This document shows positions 1 to 6,554 of a stretch of 6,554 nucleotides of DNA, piece after piece. The translations under genes and the position numbers were made by a program. The stretch lies in assembly GCA_045652835.1 (NCBI GenBank), contig JAZOLE010000011.1:1-6554 (forward strand), given 5' to 3'. The notes beneath the pieces are model-generated. The model saw only the letters and a program-made list of their open reading frames with translations, was not told where the DNA came from and made no database searches. The stretch comes from SVQP01 sp045652835 (lineage in GTDB: Bacteria; Bacillota; Clostridia; Oscillospirales; CAG-272). Each line of letters opens with the position of its first letter. The stretch's first letter is position 1.

Positions 1-216
1 ATCCTTAATTCTCTTATCCTTGACAATTTCGCGAAGCTCTTCAAGAATTGCTTCGGTTGCGGTAAATCCAATATCCGCGCCAATTAATAGCTCTTCAAGC
101 TCCTCAAAAAGCTCCTCGTCAACCTTGACAAACATCTTGAAAAAGTTGTCAATCTGACCCATAATCGCATTCTTTGTCTTAATGAGACCTTCCTTTAATT
201 TGTCAAAGAACCCCAT
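1..216 (-). CDS. ftsY: FtsY, signal recognition particle receptor (3' part outside window)
   Basis: FtsY is the membrane-associated GTPase that receives ribosome-SRP complexes from Ffh and hands them to the Sec translocon. Only the first 72 codons are present. Translation from the ATG at 214-216 gives MGFFDKLKEGLIKTK, then VDEELFEELEELLIGADIG (residues 32-50), the characteristic helical N domain of SRP GTPases. The GTP-binding G domain lies off the left edge. The N domain begins almost at once, so the long acidic A domain of enterobacterial FtsY is absent, as is usual in Bacillota; the N-terminal amphipathic helix probably contacts the membrane. The start is supported by AGAAGGAG seven bases upstream and overlaps the end of smc by 14 bases. 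The smc-ftsY order is conserved in Bacillota. All eight isoleucine codons are ATT and GC is near 40%, clearly lower than in most of smc. Confidence 0.94.
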   Translation of the reverse strand, partial: MGFFDKLKEGLIKTKNAIMGQIDNFFKMFVKVDEELFEELEELLIGADIGFTATEAILEELREIVKDKRIKD

Positions 217-3200
217 CGAGTAACTCCTTCTGCTTTCCTTCAATTTCGTTTACATTAAGCTCGATAGCCTGAGAGATACCTCTCTGTGGCATCGTAACAC
301 CGTAGAGCCTATCTCCAATCTCCATAGTACCGCGACGGTGTGTAATAAGTATGAACTGTGTGTCTGCGCTCAGGCGCTTTACATACTCGCCAAAGCGGAA
401 GACATTAACCTCATCCAGCGCCGCCTCTATCTCGTCAAGAATACAGAACGGTGTAGGATTTACCTTCAGAATAGCAAACAGAAGCGCTATTGCAACAAAG
501 GACTGCTCTCCACCGGAAAGAAGAGACATGCTCTTGATGATCTTTCCGGGAGGTGCCGCCTTGATCTCAATACCCGACTCCAGAATGTTCTCGGGATCGG
601 ACAAAGACAGCTCTGCAGAGCCACCGCCGAACAGCTCGGCAAATACCTTGCCGAAGTTCTCGTTGATCTGGTTGAAGGACTCGACAAACACCGCCTTCAT
701 CTCGGCTTCCAGCTCGGCAATGATCTTGAGCGTCTCCGCCTTGGATTTCTCCAGATCGGTGATCTGCTCGTTCATCTCATCGTATCTCTTCTTGACCTCC
801 TGATACTTTTCCACCGCACCCAGGTCCACGTGACCGATGGCACGCAGCTTGTTTCTGCATTCGGTCTGCAGCTGCACCATCTCACGGCGGTTTTCGGGCG
901 TGATTGCAGGATAGCCCAACGCGATTGCGTCGGCTCTGGTCATTTCGTAATCATCCCAAAGCTTGGAGGAGAGCTTGTCAAGCTCATCGCGCAAATTGTT
1001 CAGTTTATTCTCGCACTTGGTATATTCACGGAAGATGATCTCCTTTTGGTTCATCTTCTCGCGCATACGGGCAGTCATTTCATTCAGCTTTTTCTCAAAG
1101 TCCATGCTATCGCTCTCGATTTCAGCGCGCTTGGCGTTGAGATCCTGCAGCTTTGCCTGTCCCGCCTCGTATTTTTGTCTGTTATCCGCCTGATATACCG
1201 TGTATCCCTCGATCATGTCCTCCAGCGAGATCATGCGCTCGCGTGCAGCGCGGATCTCGTCGGCATACAGCTCAACGCGGGTACGGCAAACGCCCAGCAG
1301 CGTATGCTCTGTTTCGGTATCCTTTGCGGTCTCGCTGATTCTGATGATCACGCCCGTCATGCGGTCGTTGAGATCCGCCACGTGATCCTCCAGATCCAGT
1401 CGCTGCTCGTCCTTGCTCTGGCGCAGCGCGGTGATTTCGTTAACCACGATCTGTGCAGAACGCTCGTCAGCCTGCAGGATGGCAAGGTCCTCCTCATATC
1501 TCTCGCTCATGGCGATGATCTGGTCATAGTCCTGACGCATCTTTTCAAGCAGCGTAGCATTCGCCTCGATCTTTGCGTTGATCTGCTCCAGCTGTGCGCT
1601 CTCGGTGCTCATCAGCACGCCCAGCAGCTCTCTGCGGTCCTCGCACGAAGCCTTGTCCTCGGTGGTATCACGGATATCCTGCTTTTGCTTGTCTGCATCT
1701 TTTACAAGCTTTGCAAGCTCCTTATCGCAAGCGGCGCAAATGTCCTCCAGCTTCTTGATCTCTGCTGCTCTGCCGAGCACGCCGGCACCCTGACGCACCG
1801 AACCACCCGTAAACGAACCGCCCATATTGATCTGCTGACCGTCCAAAGTGACCACGCGTACGCGATAGCGCAACGCCTTAGCCATGGCGGTCGCATTGTC
1901 GATGTTATCAAAAATGACCGTTCTGCCGATCAGCGAGGATACCACGTCACGGAATTTGCTGTCGCAATCCAAAAGCGAATCCGCAACCGCGATATAGCCG
2001 CGGTAGCCCGACGCATCACGCATTTCGGGCGTGGGAGAAGAGGGGCGCATGGAGGTCAAGGGGAAGAATGTTGCTCTGCCCGCCTCGCCCTTCTTGAGCG
2101 CGTACATAGCCGCTTTTGCGGTTTCCTCGTCATCCACCACGATATGCTGCAGGTTTGCACCCAGCGCAGTTTCAATGGCGGTGACGTACTTTTCATCTAC
2201 GCTGACCACCTTGGAAAGCGGACCGTAGATCTTACCTACGGGTGCGCCACCCGCAGCGGTGATCTTGCCCTCGGCGTAGCGATTCATGACAAAGCGCACG
2301 CTGTTGGCATAGCCTTCAAAGCTTTCTTCCATGTGCTTGAAGGTCTGTATTCTCTGCTGTGCCGAATCACGGCGCAGTCTTTGCGTATTGATCTGCTCCG
2401 AGATCTCCCCGAATGCAGCGTTAAGCTCTACCAGACGCTTGTTGTAGTTCTCGATCTCGGCAGTCGCCTCGTCGATCGCCCTCTGATAATCGGCAACCGT
2501 CTTTTGCTTATCAGCACTCTGCTTTTGCAGTGCGCGATCGGCATTCTCATAGGTTTCCATATCGGCAAGCAGGTCGCTGTTTCGGTCGCTGCCGCTGTTC
2601 TTGGCGTTCTCCAGCACCGAAATTCGCACGCGAATATCGGTAGCCTCCGCCTCTGCAGCACGAATATCGGCAAGTGCGGTGGCAATATCTGCCTCCAGCA
2701 CGCCTATCTTGGCTCTTGTGGTGCGGATCTCATCCGCAATCTGTCCCTGCTCGCGCTCCAGTGCCGCGCTCTGCTCGGCAAGTGCAAGGATGCGCGCAGA
2801 GTGCTCACCGCAAGCCGCCTGCTCCTGCTCCATGTTCTTTTGAGAAAGTGCCATGGAGGAGCTTGCCGCCTCAATCAGCTCTCTTGTGTGCGCAATATTG
2901 CTCTCGGTTACGCGGAATTCGCTGTCAAGCATATGGTTCTCCTGCGTCTGCTCGCGAATCTGCGTCAGCAGCTGCTCGGATGCCATCTTGTTGGACTGCG
3001 AAGCCTCAAACAGGCGGTTATTTTGCATTTCCATACCCTGCAGCGCATCCTCTGCGGTCTGCAGATCAAACGAGGAGTGCTTGAGCGCATCCTCTGCCAC
3101 ACCGATCTCGTTACGGAAACGCTCGGTATCGTACAGCCAAAGGCTGACGTCTGCACGTTTTTTGGAGTCCATAAGCTCAATGGCGCGCTTTGCCTTGCCC

Positions 3201-3853
3201 GCTTCCTTTTCAAGCGGACCAACCTGCGCCTGCACCTCGCTGAACACGTCCATAATACGTACCATGTTCTCCTCTGCCTTGGCAAGCTTACGCTCCGCCT
3301 CGTTTTTCTTATGGCGGAACTTGGCAATACCCGAAGCATCCTCAAACGTGCTGCGACGCTCGTCACTCTTACGCGACACCATCTCGGCAATTCTACCCTG
3401 TCCGATGATCGAGTAACCGTCACGGCCGATACCCGTATTCATAAACAGCTCGTAAATATCGCGCAATCTGACCGCGCGGCGGTTGATGAAATATTCACTC
3501 TCACCCTGGCGGAAGTAGCGTCTTGTAACGGTTACCTCATCGTAAGGGCAATCCAGCTTTGCAAAATCTCCCGTGTTATCAAAGGTGACCGACACCTCTG
3601 CATAACCCATCGGGCGGCGGCTGTCCGCACCGCCGAAAATAACGTCCTCCATCTTGGAGCCACGCAGCGTCTTGGAGGAAATTTCACCAAGCACCCAACG
3701 CATTGCGTCCGCGATATTGGACTTGCCGCTTCCGTTAGGACCGACGATGACGGTAACGCCCGCCTGCTCGCCTACCATGCCGTTATCAAAAACCAGCTTG
3801 GTTCTGTCCGGGAAGGACTTAAAGCCTTGTAATTCAATGGATTTTAAGTACAA
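203..3853 (-). CDS. smc: Chromosome segregation ATPase SMC
   Basis: SMC is the core of the bacterial condensin: a dimeric ATPase that, with ScpA and ScpB, extrudes DNA loops and aligns chromosome arms. The 1216-residue product has the full architecture. The N-terminal head has Walker A GPNGSGKSN (38-46, K44) and a Q-loop near IIGQGRI (149-155, Q152). A first coiled coil spans about 170-520, the hinge about 540-685 (starting near GPLSKVV and ending near GGSFTGGS), and a second coiled coil about 690-1060. The C-terminal head has the signature LLSGGEQS (1111-1118), Walker B with D1140-E1141 in LDEIEAALDE, and H1172 in LITHRRGTME. Length is normal (about 1150-1200). The start is TTG at 3851-3853, with AAGGAG eight bases upstream; MYLKSIELQGFKSF matches the family N-terminus and the next Met (M26) would remove head strands. 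Seven extra residues (26-32) precede Walker A compared with B. subtilis. The last ~110 codons have lower GC. The gene overlaps both neighbours. Confidence 0.98.
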   Translation of the reverse strand: MYLKSIELQGFKSFPDRTKLVFDNGMVGEQAGVTVIVGPNGSGKSNIADAMRWVLGEISSKTLRGSKMEDVIFGGADSRRPMGYAEVSVTFDNTGDFAKLDCPYDEVTVTRRYFRQGESEYFINRRAVRLRDIYELFMNTGIGRDGYSIIGQGRIAEMVSRKSDERRSTFEDASGIAKFRHKKNEAERKLAKAEENMVRIMDVFSEVQAQVGPLEKEAGKAKRAIELMDSKKRADVSLWLYDTERFRNEIGVAEDALKHSSFDLQTAEDALQGMEMQNNRLFEASQSNKMASEQLLTQIREQTQENHMLDSEFRVTESNIAHTRELIEAASSSMALSQKNMEQEQAACGEHSARILALAEQSAALEREQGQIADEIRTTRAKIGVLEADIATALADIRAAEAEATDIRVRISVLENAKNSGSDRNSDLLADMETYENADRALQKQSADKQKTVADYQRAIDEATAEIENYNKRLVELNAAFGEISEQINTQRLRRDSAQQRIQTFKHMEESFEGYANSVRFVMNRYAEGKITAAGGAPVGKIYGPLSKVVSVDEKYVTAIETALGANLQHIVVDDEETAKAAMYALKKGEAGRATFFPLTSMRPSSPTPEMRDASGYRGYIAVADSLLDCDSKFRDVVSSLIGRTVIFDNIDNATAMAKALRYRVRVVTLDGQQINMGGSFTGGSVRQGAGVLGRAAEIKKLEDICAACDKELAKLVKDADKQKQDIRDTTEDKASCEDRRELLGVLMSTESAQLEQINAKIEANATLLEKMRQDYDQIIAMSERYEEDLAILQADERSAQIVVNEITALRQSKDEQRLDLEDHVADLNDRMTGVIIRISETAKDTETEHTLLGVCRTRVELYADEIRAARERMISLEDMIEGYTVYQADNRQKYEAGQAKLQDLNAKRAEIESDSMDFEKKLNEMTARMREKMNQKEIIFREYTKCENKLNNLRDELDKLSSKLWDDYEMTRADAIALGYPAITPENRREMVQLQTECRNKLRAIGHVDLGAVEKYQEVKKRYDEMNEQITDLEKSKAETLKIIAELEAEMKAVFVESFNQINENFGKVFAELFGGGSAELSLSDPENILESGIEIKAAPPGKIIKSMSLLSGGEQSFVAIALLFAILKVNPTPFCILDEIEAALDEVNVFRFGEYVKRLSADTQFILITHRRGTMEIGDRLYGVTMPQRGISQAIELNVNEIEGKQKELLDGVL
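224..231 (-). promoter_or_regulatory. Ribosome binding site of ftsY
   Basis: AGAAGGAG on the minus strand, seven bases before the ftsY ATG, is embedded in the final codons of smc (Gln-Lys-Glu). Its strength and spacing support the overlapping start and suggest ftsY can be initiated independently as well as by coupling. Confidence 0.85.
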
Positions 3854-4872
3854 TGCTCTTTCTCCTTTTCATAGATTTGAGGAACTTTTACGTCGGCAGC
3901 CACCAGCTGCAGCTGCGCGCCAAACTCCTCCCTAAGATGCAAAAGGTTTTGCCTGTGCTGTCCGATGGCTACGGATAATTCACGGGCAGGTATATCGATA
4001 CGCTGTACAGGGCGTTTTGCCTCGGACAGCAGTTTTTTCAAGTTTTGATAGTAAAGGCGTGAGCGCACCAGCTCACCAAGAGCCGGATGATTTGCCCCTG
4101 CGATTGCCGTTTGGGGATCGGTCAGACTATCCGACGCGCAAAGCCCTACGCGAATGACACGCACACCGCCGTTCTCCAACACGCCAAGCACGGCAGCACT
4201 GCGCTCAATCGCATCGTCAAGCGTCAGCGGCACGTAATCGCCGCTGTGCATCATGGCACACAGCGCGGTATCGGCAAACACAACCGTGGGATAAATGCGC
4301 GCGCCCTGCACGCCAAGTCCGCAAAGTCGCTTGGCACTTTCCAGCTCGCTTTGCAAGGTACTGCCCGGCAAGCCGATCATCATTTGCCCCACAACCTCGT
4401 AGCCCGCGTCCAGCAGCATGCGGCATGCGCGCTCGGCACACGCGGCATTGTGTCCGCGCCCCGAGGCGGCAAGCACAGCGTCATCCATGCTCTGCACACC
4501 AAGCTCGACCGTGCGCACGCTATAGCGCGCAAGCAGAGCAAGGATCTCGTCCGAAATATAATCAGGACGCGTGGACATGCGAATACCGCTCACGCGTGCC
4601 TTGCCCGGGATGGGATTTTGCACGTACCGCTCGGCAACGTCCAGAAGATAGCACATCAGATTCCGATCAATGCCTGTAAACGAGCCACCGAAGTACGCAA
4701 TCTCTGCCTCGTCTCCCTCTGCAGTGGTGGCAAGCGCGGTTGCAATCTGCTCGTCCACCGCTGCGGGATCAAAGCCCTGCGCACCCGAAATGGTGCGCTG
4801 ATTGCAAAACACGCAAAGGTGCGGACAGCCGAGATGCGGAATGAAAATGGGGATATTTAAATGCCGACTCAC
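3844..4872 (-). CDS. Radical SAM protein related to the Elp3 radical SAM domain, without acetyltransferase domain
   Basis: This 342-residue protein is a radical S-adenosylmethionine enzyme of unknown substrate. The 4Fe-4S cluster motif CPHLCVFC supplies C16, C20 and C23 in the canonical CxxxCxxC spacing. GGSFTG (62-67) occupies the SAM-binding GGE-like position. STRPDYI (100-106), VELGVQS (122-128) and MIGLPG (165-170) are strand ends of the radical SAM barrel as in Elp3. The C-terminal block AGANHPALGELV (258-269) matches what I recall of clostridial relatives encoded between rnc and smc. It is much shorter than Elp3 (about 500 residues or more), and I see no GNAT acetyltransferase region, so full Elp3 chemistry is unlikely. 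The start is GTG at 4870-4872. No good Shine-Dalgarno lies at normal distance, so translation is probably coupled to rnc through GTGA. The next in-frame Met lies beyond the cluster cysteines and cannot be the start. The stop overlaps the smc start by 10 bases. Family placement is firm; function is open. Confidence 0.9.
   Translation of the reverse strand: MSRHLNIPIFIPHLGCPHLCVFCNQRTISGAQGFDPAAVDEQIATALATTAEGDEAEIAYFGGSFTGIDRNLMCYLLDVAERYVQNPIPGKARVSGIRMSTRPDYISDEILALLARYSVRTVELGVQSMDDAVLAASGRGHNAACAERACRMLLDAGYEVVGQMMIGLPGSTLQSELESAKRLCGLGVQGARIYPTVVFADTALCAMMHSGDYVPLTLDDAIERSAAVLGVLENGGVRVIRVGLCASDSLTDPQTAIAGANHPALGELVRSRLYYQNLKKLLSEAKRPVQRIDIPARELSVAIGQHRQNLLHLREEFGAQLQLVAADVKVPQIYEKEKEHCT
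3862..3867 (-). promoter_or_regulatory. Ribosome binding site of smc, fixing a TTG start
   Basis: AAGGAG on the minus strand stands eight bases before TTG (3851-3853) and lies within the last codons of the radical SAM gene. It settles the non-ATG start of smc, together with the conserved N-terminal residues that follow. Confidence 0.85.
4869..4872 (-). promoter_or_regulatory. GTGA stop-start overlap coupling rnc to the radical SAM gene
   Basis: The GTG start of the radical SAM gene and the TGA stop of rnc share these bases. The nearest GGAG-like sequence upstream is about 17 bases away, too far for normal initiation. Termination-reinitiation by ribosomes finishing rnc is therefore the likely mode of translation. 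This is inferred from the geometry only. Confidence 0.6.
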
Positions 4873-5600
4873 GGCTGCACACCGAACAGCTCCAGCGCCT
4901 GTCGCGCAGCGTTTTGCTCTGCGCGGCGCTTGGACTGACCCTGTCCGCGACCGATCACGTTGGAGTTAAGTCTTGCCTCGACCGTAAAGGTCTTTTGGTG
5001 ATCGGGTCCGCTTTCACCAACCGTCACGTATTCAAGGAAATCACCCTCGGTCTGCTGCACGAATTGCTGCAAAAGCGTTTTATAATCGCTGCTGCCCTGT
5101 GCACCCGCATTGGAAATTTCCTTTTGAATAAAGGGCAAAAGCAGCTCGCTGACCTGGGCAAAGCCTTGCTCGCCCGCGTCTAAGTAAATAGCAGCCAACA
5201 ATGCTTCAAACGCATCCGCCAGAATGGATCTGCGTTCTCTGCCGCGGTTTTTCTCCTCACCGACGCCCAAAAGCAGATAGTCGCCAAGGTGGATCTGATC
5301 GGCAAACGAGGAAAGCGCTCTCTCGCAAACAAGCTCTGCGCGCAGTCTTGTCAGCTCACCCTCGGCAAGATCGGGATACGAGGTATATAAGTAACGGCTG
5401 ACCACCACCGAGAGCACCGAGTCACCCAAAAACTCAAGTCGCTCGTTGCAAAGCAGATGGTGCTGCTTATCCCCCTGCTCGTTGGAATAGGAGGAATGCG
5501 TCAATGCCCTTTGCAGGTAAGAATGATTTGTAAAACGGTATCCCAGCGTCTTTTGCAAAAGCTCTGTGGGCTTGGGATAGCTGCTTGCAAATTGATTCAT
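4869..5600 (-). CDS. rnc: Ribonuclease III
   Basis: RNase III cuts double-stranded RNA and processes rRNA precursors, structured mRNAs and small RNAs in the cytoplasm. The 243-residue product has the usual two parts: an endonuclease domain (about 14-160) and a double-stranded-RNA-binding domain (about 172-241). The signature NERLEFLGDSVL is at 52-63. The expected metal-binding acids are E53, E56 and D60, with a second pair at D129 and E132 in the block LADAFEALLAAIYLDAG, so the enzyme should be active. LGVGEEKNRG (111-120) is also typical. The RNA-binding domain ends with the usual GxGxSKRRAEQNAA pattern (219-232). Length fits the family (about 225-250). The ATG at 5598-5600 is chosen because AAAGGAC lies five bases upstream. 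The TGA stop shares four bases (GTGA) with the GTG start of the next gene. Confidence 0.98.
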   Translation of the reverse strand: MNQFASSYPKPTELLQKTLGYRFTNHSYLQRALTHSSYSNEQGDKQHHLLCNERLEFLGDSVLSVVVSRYLYTSYPDLAEGELTRLRAELVCERALSSFADQIHLGDYLLLGVGEEKNRGRERRSILADAFEALLAAIYLDAGEQGFAQVSELLLPFIQKEISNAGAQGSSDYKTLLQQFVQQTEGDFLEYVTVGESGPDHQKTFTVEARLNSNVIGRGQGQSKRRAEQNAARQALELFGVQP

Positions 5601-5604
5601 AAGC

Positions 5605-5611
5605 GTCCTTT
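5605..5611 (-). promoter_or_regulatory. Ribosome binding site of rnc
   Basis: On the minus strand AAAGGAC lies five bases before the rnc ATG. It sits in the only true intergenic gap in the window (5601-5624, 24 bases). The gap is too short for a promoter of its own and contains no hairpin, so rnc is probably co-transcribed with trmFO. Confidence 0.75.
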
Positions 5612-5624
5612 CTCTGTCCGGGAC

Positions 5625-6554
5625 TTACTTTGAAATCTCGGGCAGCATTTCCGTAATGGTCGCAAGTGCGGTATCGGCAATGACCTGGTTTCTTGCCGCC
5701 TTTCCGCCCTTGACCTTTTTTGCAGGCATCTCAATGATGCCGAAGTTTGCGTTCATGGGCACGAACGTGCTGCTCACGCCGCCGTTTTGCACGTACTGTG
5801 CCATTGCACCGATCATGGTCTTGCGCGGGAAGATCAGTGCGTCCAGCCCCTTTGCACGGCGCGCGGCGTTAATGCCGGCAACCATGCCCGAGCCTGCGGA
5901 TTCGATATATCCCTCCACGCCCGTCATCTGTCCTGCGAAGAACACGTTGGGGCGGGTCAGCATGGAATAGTCTGCTGCAAGCAGACCGGGAGAGTTGAGA
6001 TAGGTGTTGCGGTGCATGACACCGTAGCGCAGAAATTCCGCATTCTCAAGTCCGGGGATCATGCGGAACACGCGACGCTGCTCGGGGAAGGTCAGGTGGG
6101 TCTGGAAGCCCACGAGGTTGTACATGGTGCCTTCCTTGTTTTCCTTACGCAGCTGCACGACCGCGTAATACTCCTTGCCCACGCGCGGGTCGATCAGACC
6201 CACGGGCTTCAAAGGACCGTAACGCAGCGTTTCGTAGCCGCGGCGCGCCATGACCTCAACGGGCATACAGCCCTCAAACACGGTCAGATCCTTCTGCTGC
6301 TCGCGGTCATACTCCTTGAGTGCCGCCACCTCAGCCGAGATCAAAACCTGGTAAAAGGCATCGTACTGCTCCTTGGTCATGGGGCAGTTGATATAGTCGG
6401 CATCCCCCTTGTCGTAGCGGGATGCGAAAAACGCGATATCCATATTGATGCTGTCCGCATCCCCGATGGGCGCGGCAGCGCCAAAGAAGTGCAGACCCGA
6501 GCAGCCAAGTCCGACGCGGATATAGTCCGCCATGGGCTCGCTGGTCAAGGGGCC
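5625..6554 (-). CDS. trmFO: TrmFO, folate/FAD-dependent tRNA uracil-54 C5-methyltransferase (5' end outside window)
   Basis: This enzyme makes ribothymidine at position 54 of the tRNA T-loop, using methylenetetrahydrofolate as carbon donor and FADH2 as reductant. The visible 309 codons begin with Gly-Pro-Leu-Thr-Ser, a conserved internal TrmFO motif, so the reading frame enters from beyond 6554. The TTG codon at 6546-6548 is an internal leucine, not a start. Compared with a family length near 435 residues, about 125 N-terminal residues are missing, including the dinucleotide-binding glycine motif and one of the two conserved cysteines. Visible family blocks are SRYDKG and INCPMT (visible residues ~45-60), FEGCMPVE (~93-100, whose Cys is probably the second catalytic cysteine), YGPLKPVGL, FQTHLTFPEQ, MIPGLENAEF, and the FAD-contacting GQMTGVEGYIESAGSG (~206-221). 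The gene ends at TAA, 24 bases before rnc. Identification rests on recalled family motifs that match throughout. Confidence 0.96.
   Translation of the reverse strand, partial: GPLTSEPMADYIRVGLGCSGLHFFGAAAPIGDADSINMDIAFFASRYDKGDADYINCPMTKEQYDAFYQVLISAEVAALKEYDREQQKDLTVFEGCMPVEVMARRGYETLRYGPLKPVGLIDPRVGKEYYAVVQLRKENKEGTMYNLVGFQTHLTFPEQRRVFRMIPGLENAEFLRYGVMHRNTYLNSPGLLAADYSMLTRPNVFFAGQMTGVEGYIESAGSGMVAGINAARRAKGLDALIFPRKTMIGAMAQYVQNGGVSSTFVPMNANFGIIEMPAKKVKGGKAARNQVIADTALATITEMLPEISK

Noticed and set aside
338..3832. A plus-strand open frame of 1164 codons opposite smc
   Set aside because: It lies in exact register with smc codons, shows no recognisable domain, and is rich in Leu, His, Arg and Cys as expected of a reverse-complement shadow. 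smc itself has full-length family motifs.
4087..4860. A plus-strand open frame of 257 codons opposite the radical SAM gene
   Set aside because: It is again in codon register with a well-supported gene and has no recognisable motif; its openness follows from missing TTA, CTA and TCA codons.
5601..5624. A promoter or terminator between trmFO and rnc
   Set aside because: The 24-base gap holds a ribosome binding site but no inverted repeat followed by a T-run and no room for -35 and -10 elements.
6546..6548. TTG as the start codon of the rightmost gene
   Set aside because: The frame stays open to the window edge and the two codons before it give the conserved Gly-Pro of the TrmFO GPLTS motif, so this is an internal Leu codon.
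1..6554. CRISPR repeats, insertion sequence ends, tRNA or rRNA genes, riboswitches, or a new defence or biosynthetic system
   Set aside because: Nearly all bases are covered by five recognisable genes in one direction with overlapping ends. I saw no direct repeat array, no inverted terminal repeats and no structured RNA outside genes.

Overview
This window is a stretch of bacterial housekeeping chromosome in which every gene lies on the minus strand. The organism is probably a member of the Bacillota, class Clostridia, with moderate to high GC (about 54% in the smc stretch I counted). This inference rests on the rnc - radical SAM - smc - ftsY order, strong AAGGAG-type ribosome binding sites, GTG and TTG starts, an FtsY without a long acidic N-terminal extension, and a clostridial-looking SMC signature motif. 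I cannot name a genus from the sequence alone.

Reading in the direction of transcription (right to left), the window opens inside trmFO (6554-5625), which lacks its N-terminal FAD-binding part because the window starts there. After a 24-base gap comes rnc (5600-4869, RNase III). It is followed by a radical SAM protein related to the Elp3 radical SAM domain (4872-3844), then smc (3853-203, chromosome condensation ATPase), then the first 72 codons of ftsY (216-1), which runs off the left edge. The last three junctions overlap by 4, 10 and 14 bases. No promoter, terminator or gene-free stretch longer than 24 bases is present, so the whole window reads as one polycistronic unit with coupled translation.

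The genes link RNA maturation (TrmFO methylates tRNA at U54; RNase III processes rRNA and other double-stranded RNA), chromosome organisation (SMC) and membrane protein targeting (FtsY, the SRP receptor). The radical SAM protein has no assigned function; its family resemblance makes RNA modification a reasonable but unproven guess.

I do not see a new defence, mobile or biosynthetic system here. The points worth a second look are a drop in GC and a change in codon use covering the last ~110 codons of smc and all visible ftsY, a seven-residue insertion before the Walker A motif of SMC, the direct placement of trmFO before rnc, and the uncharacterised Elp3-like protein without an acetyltransferase domain.
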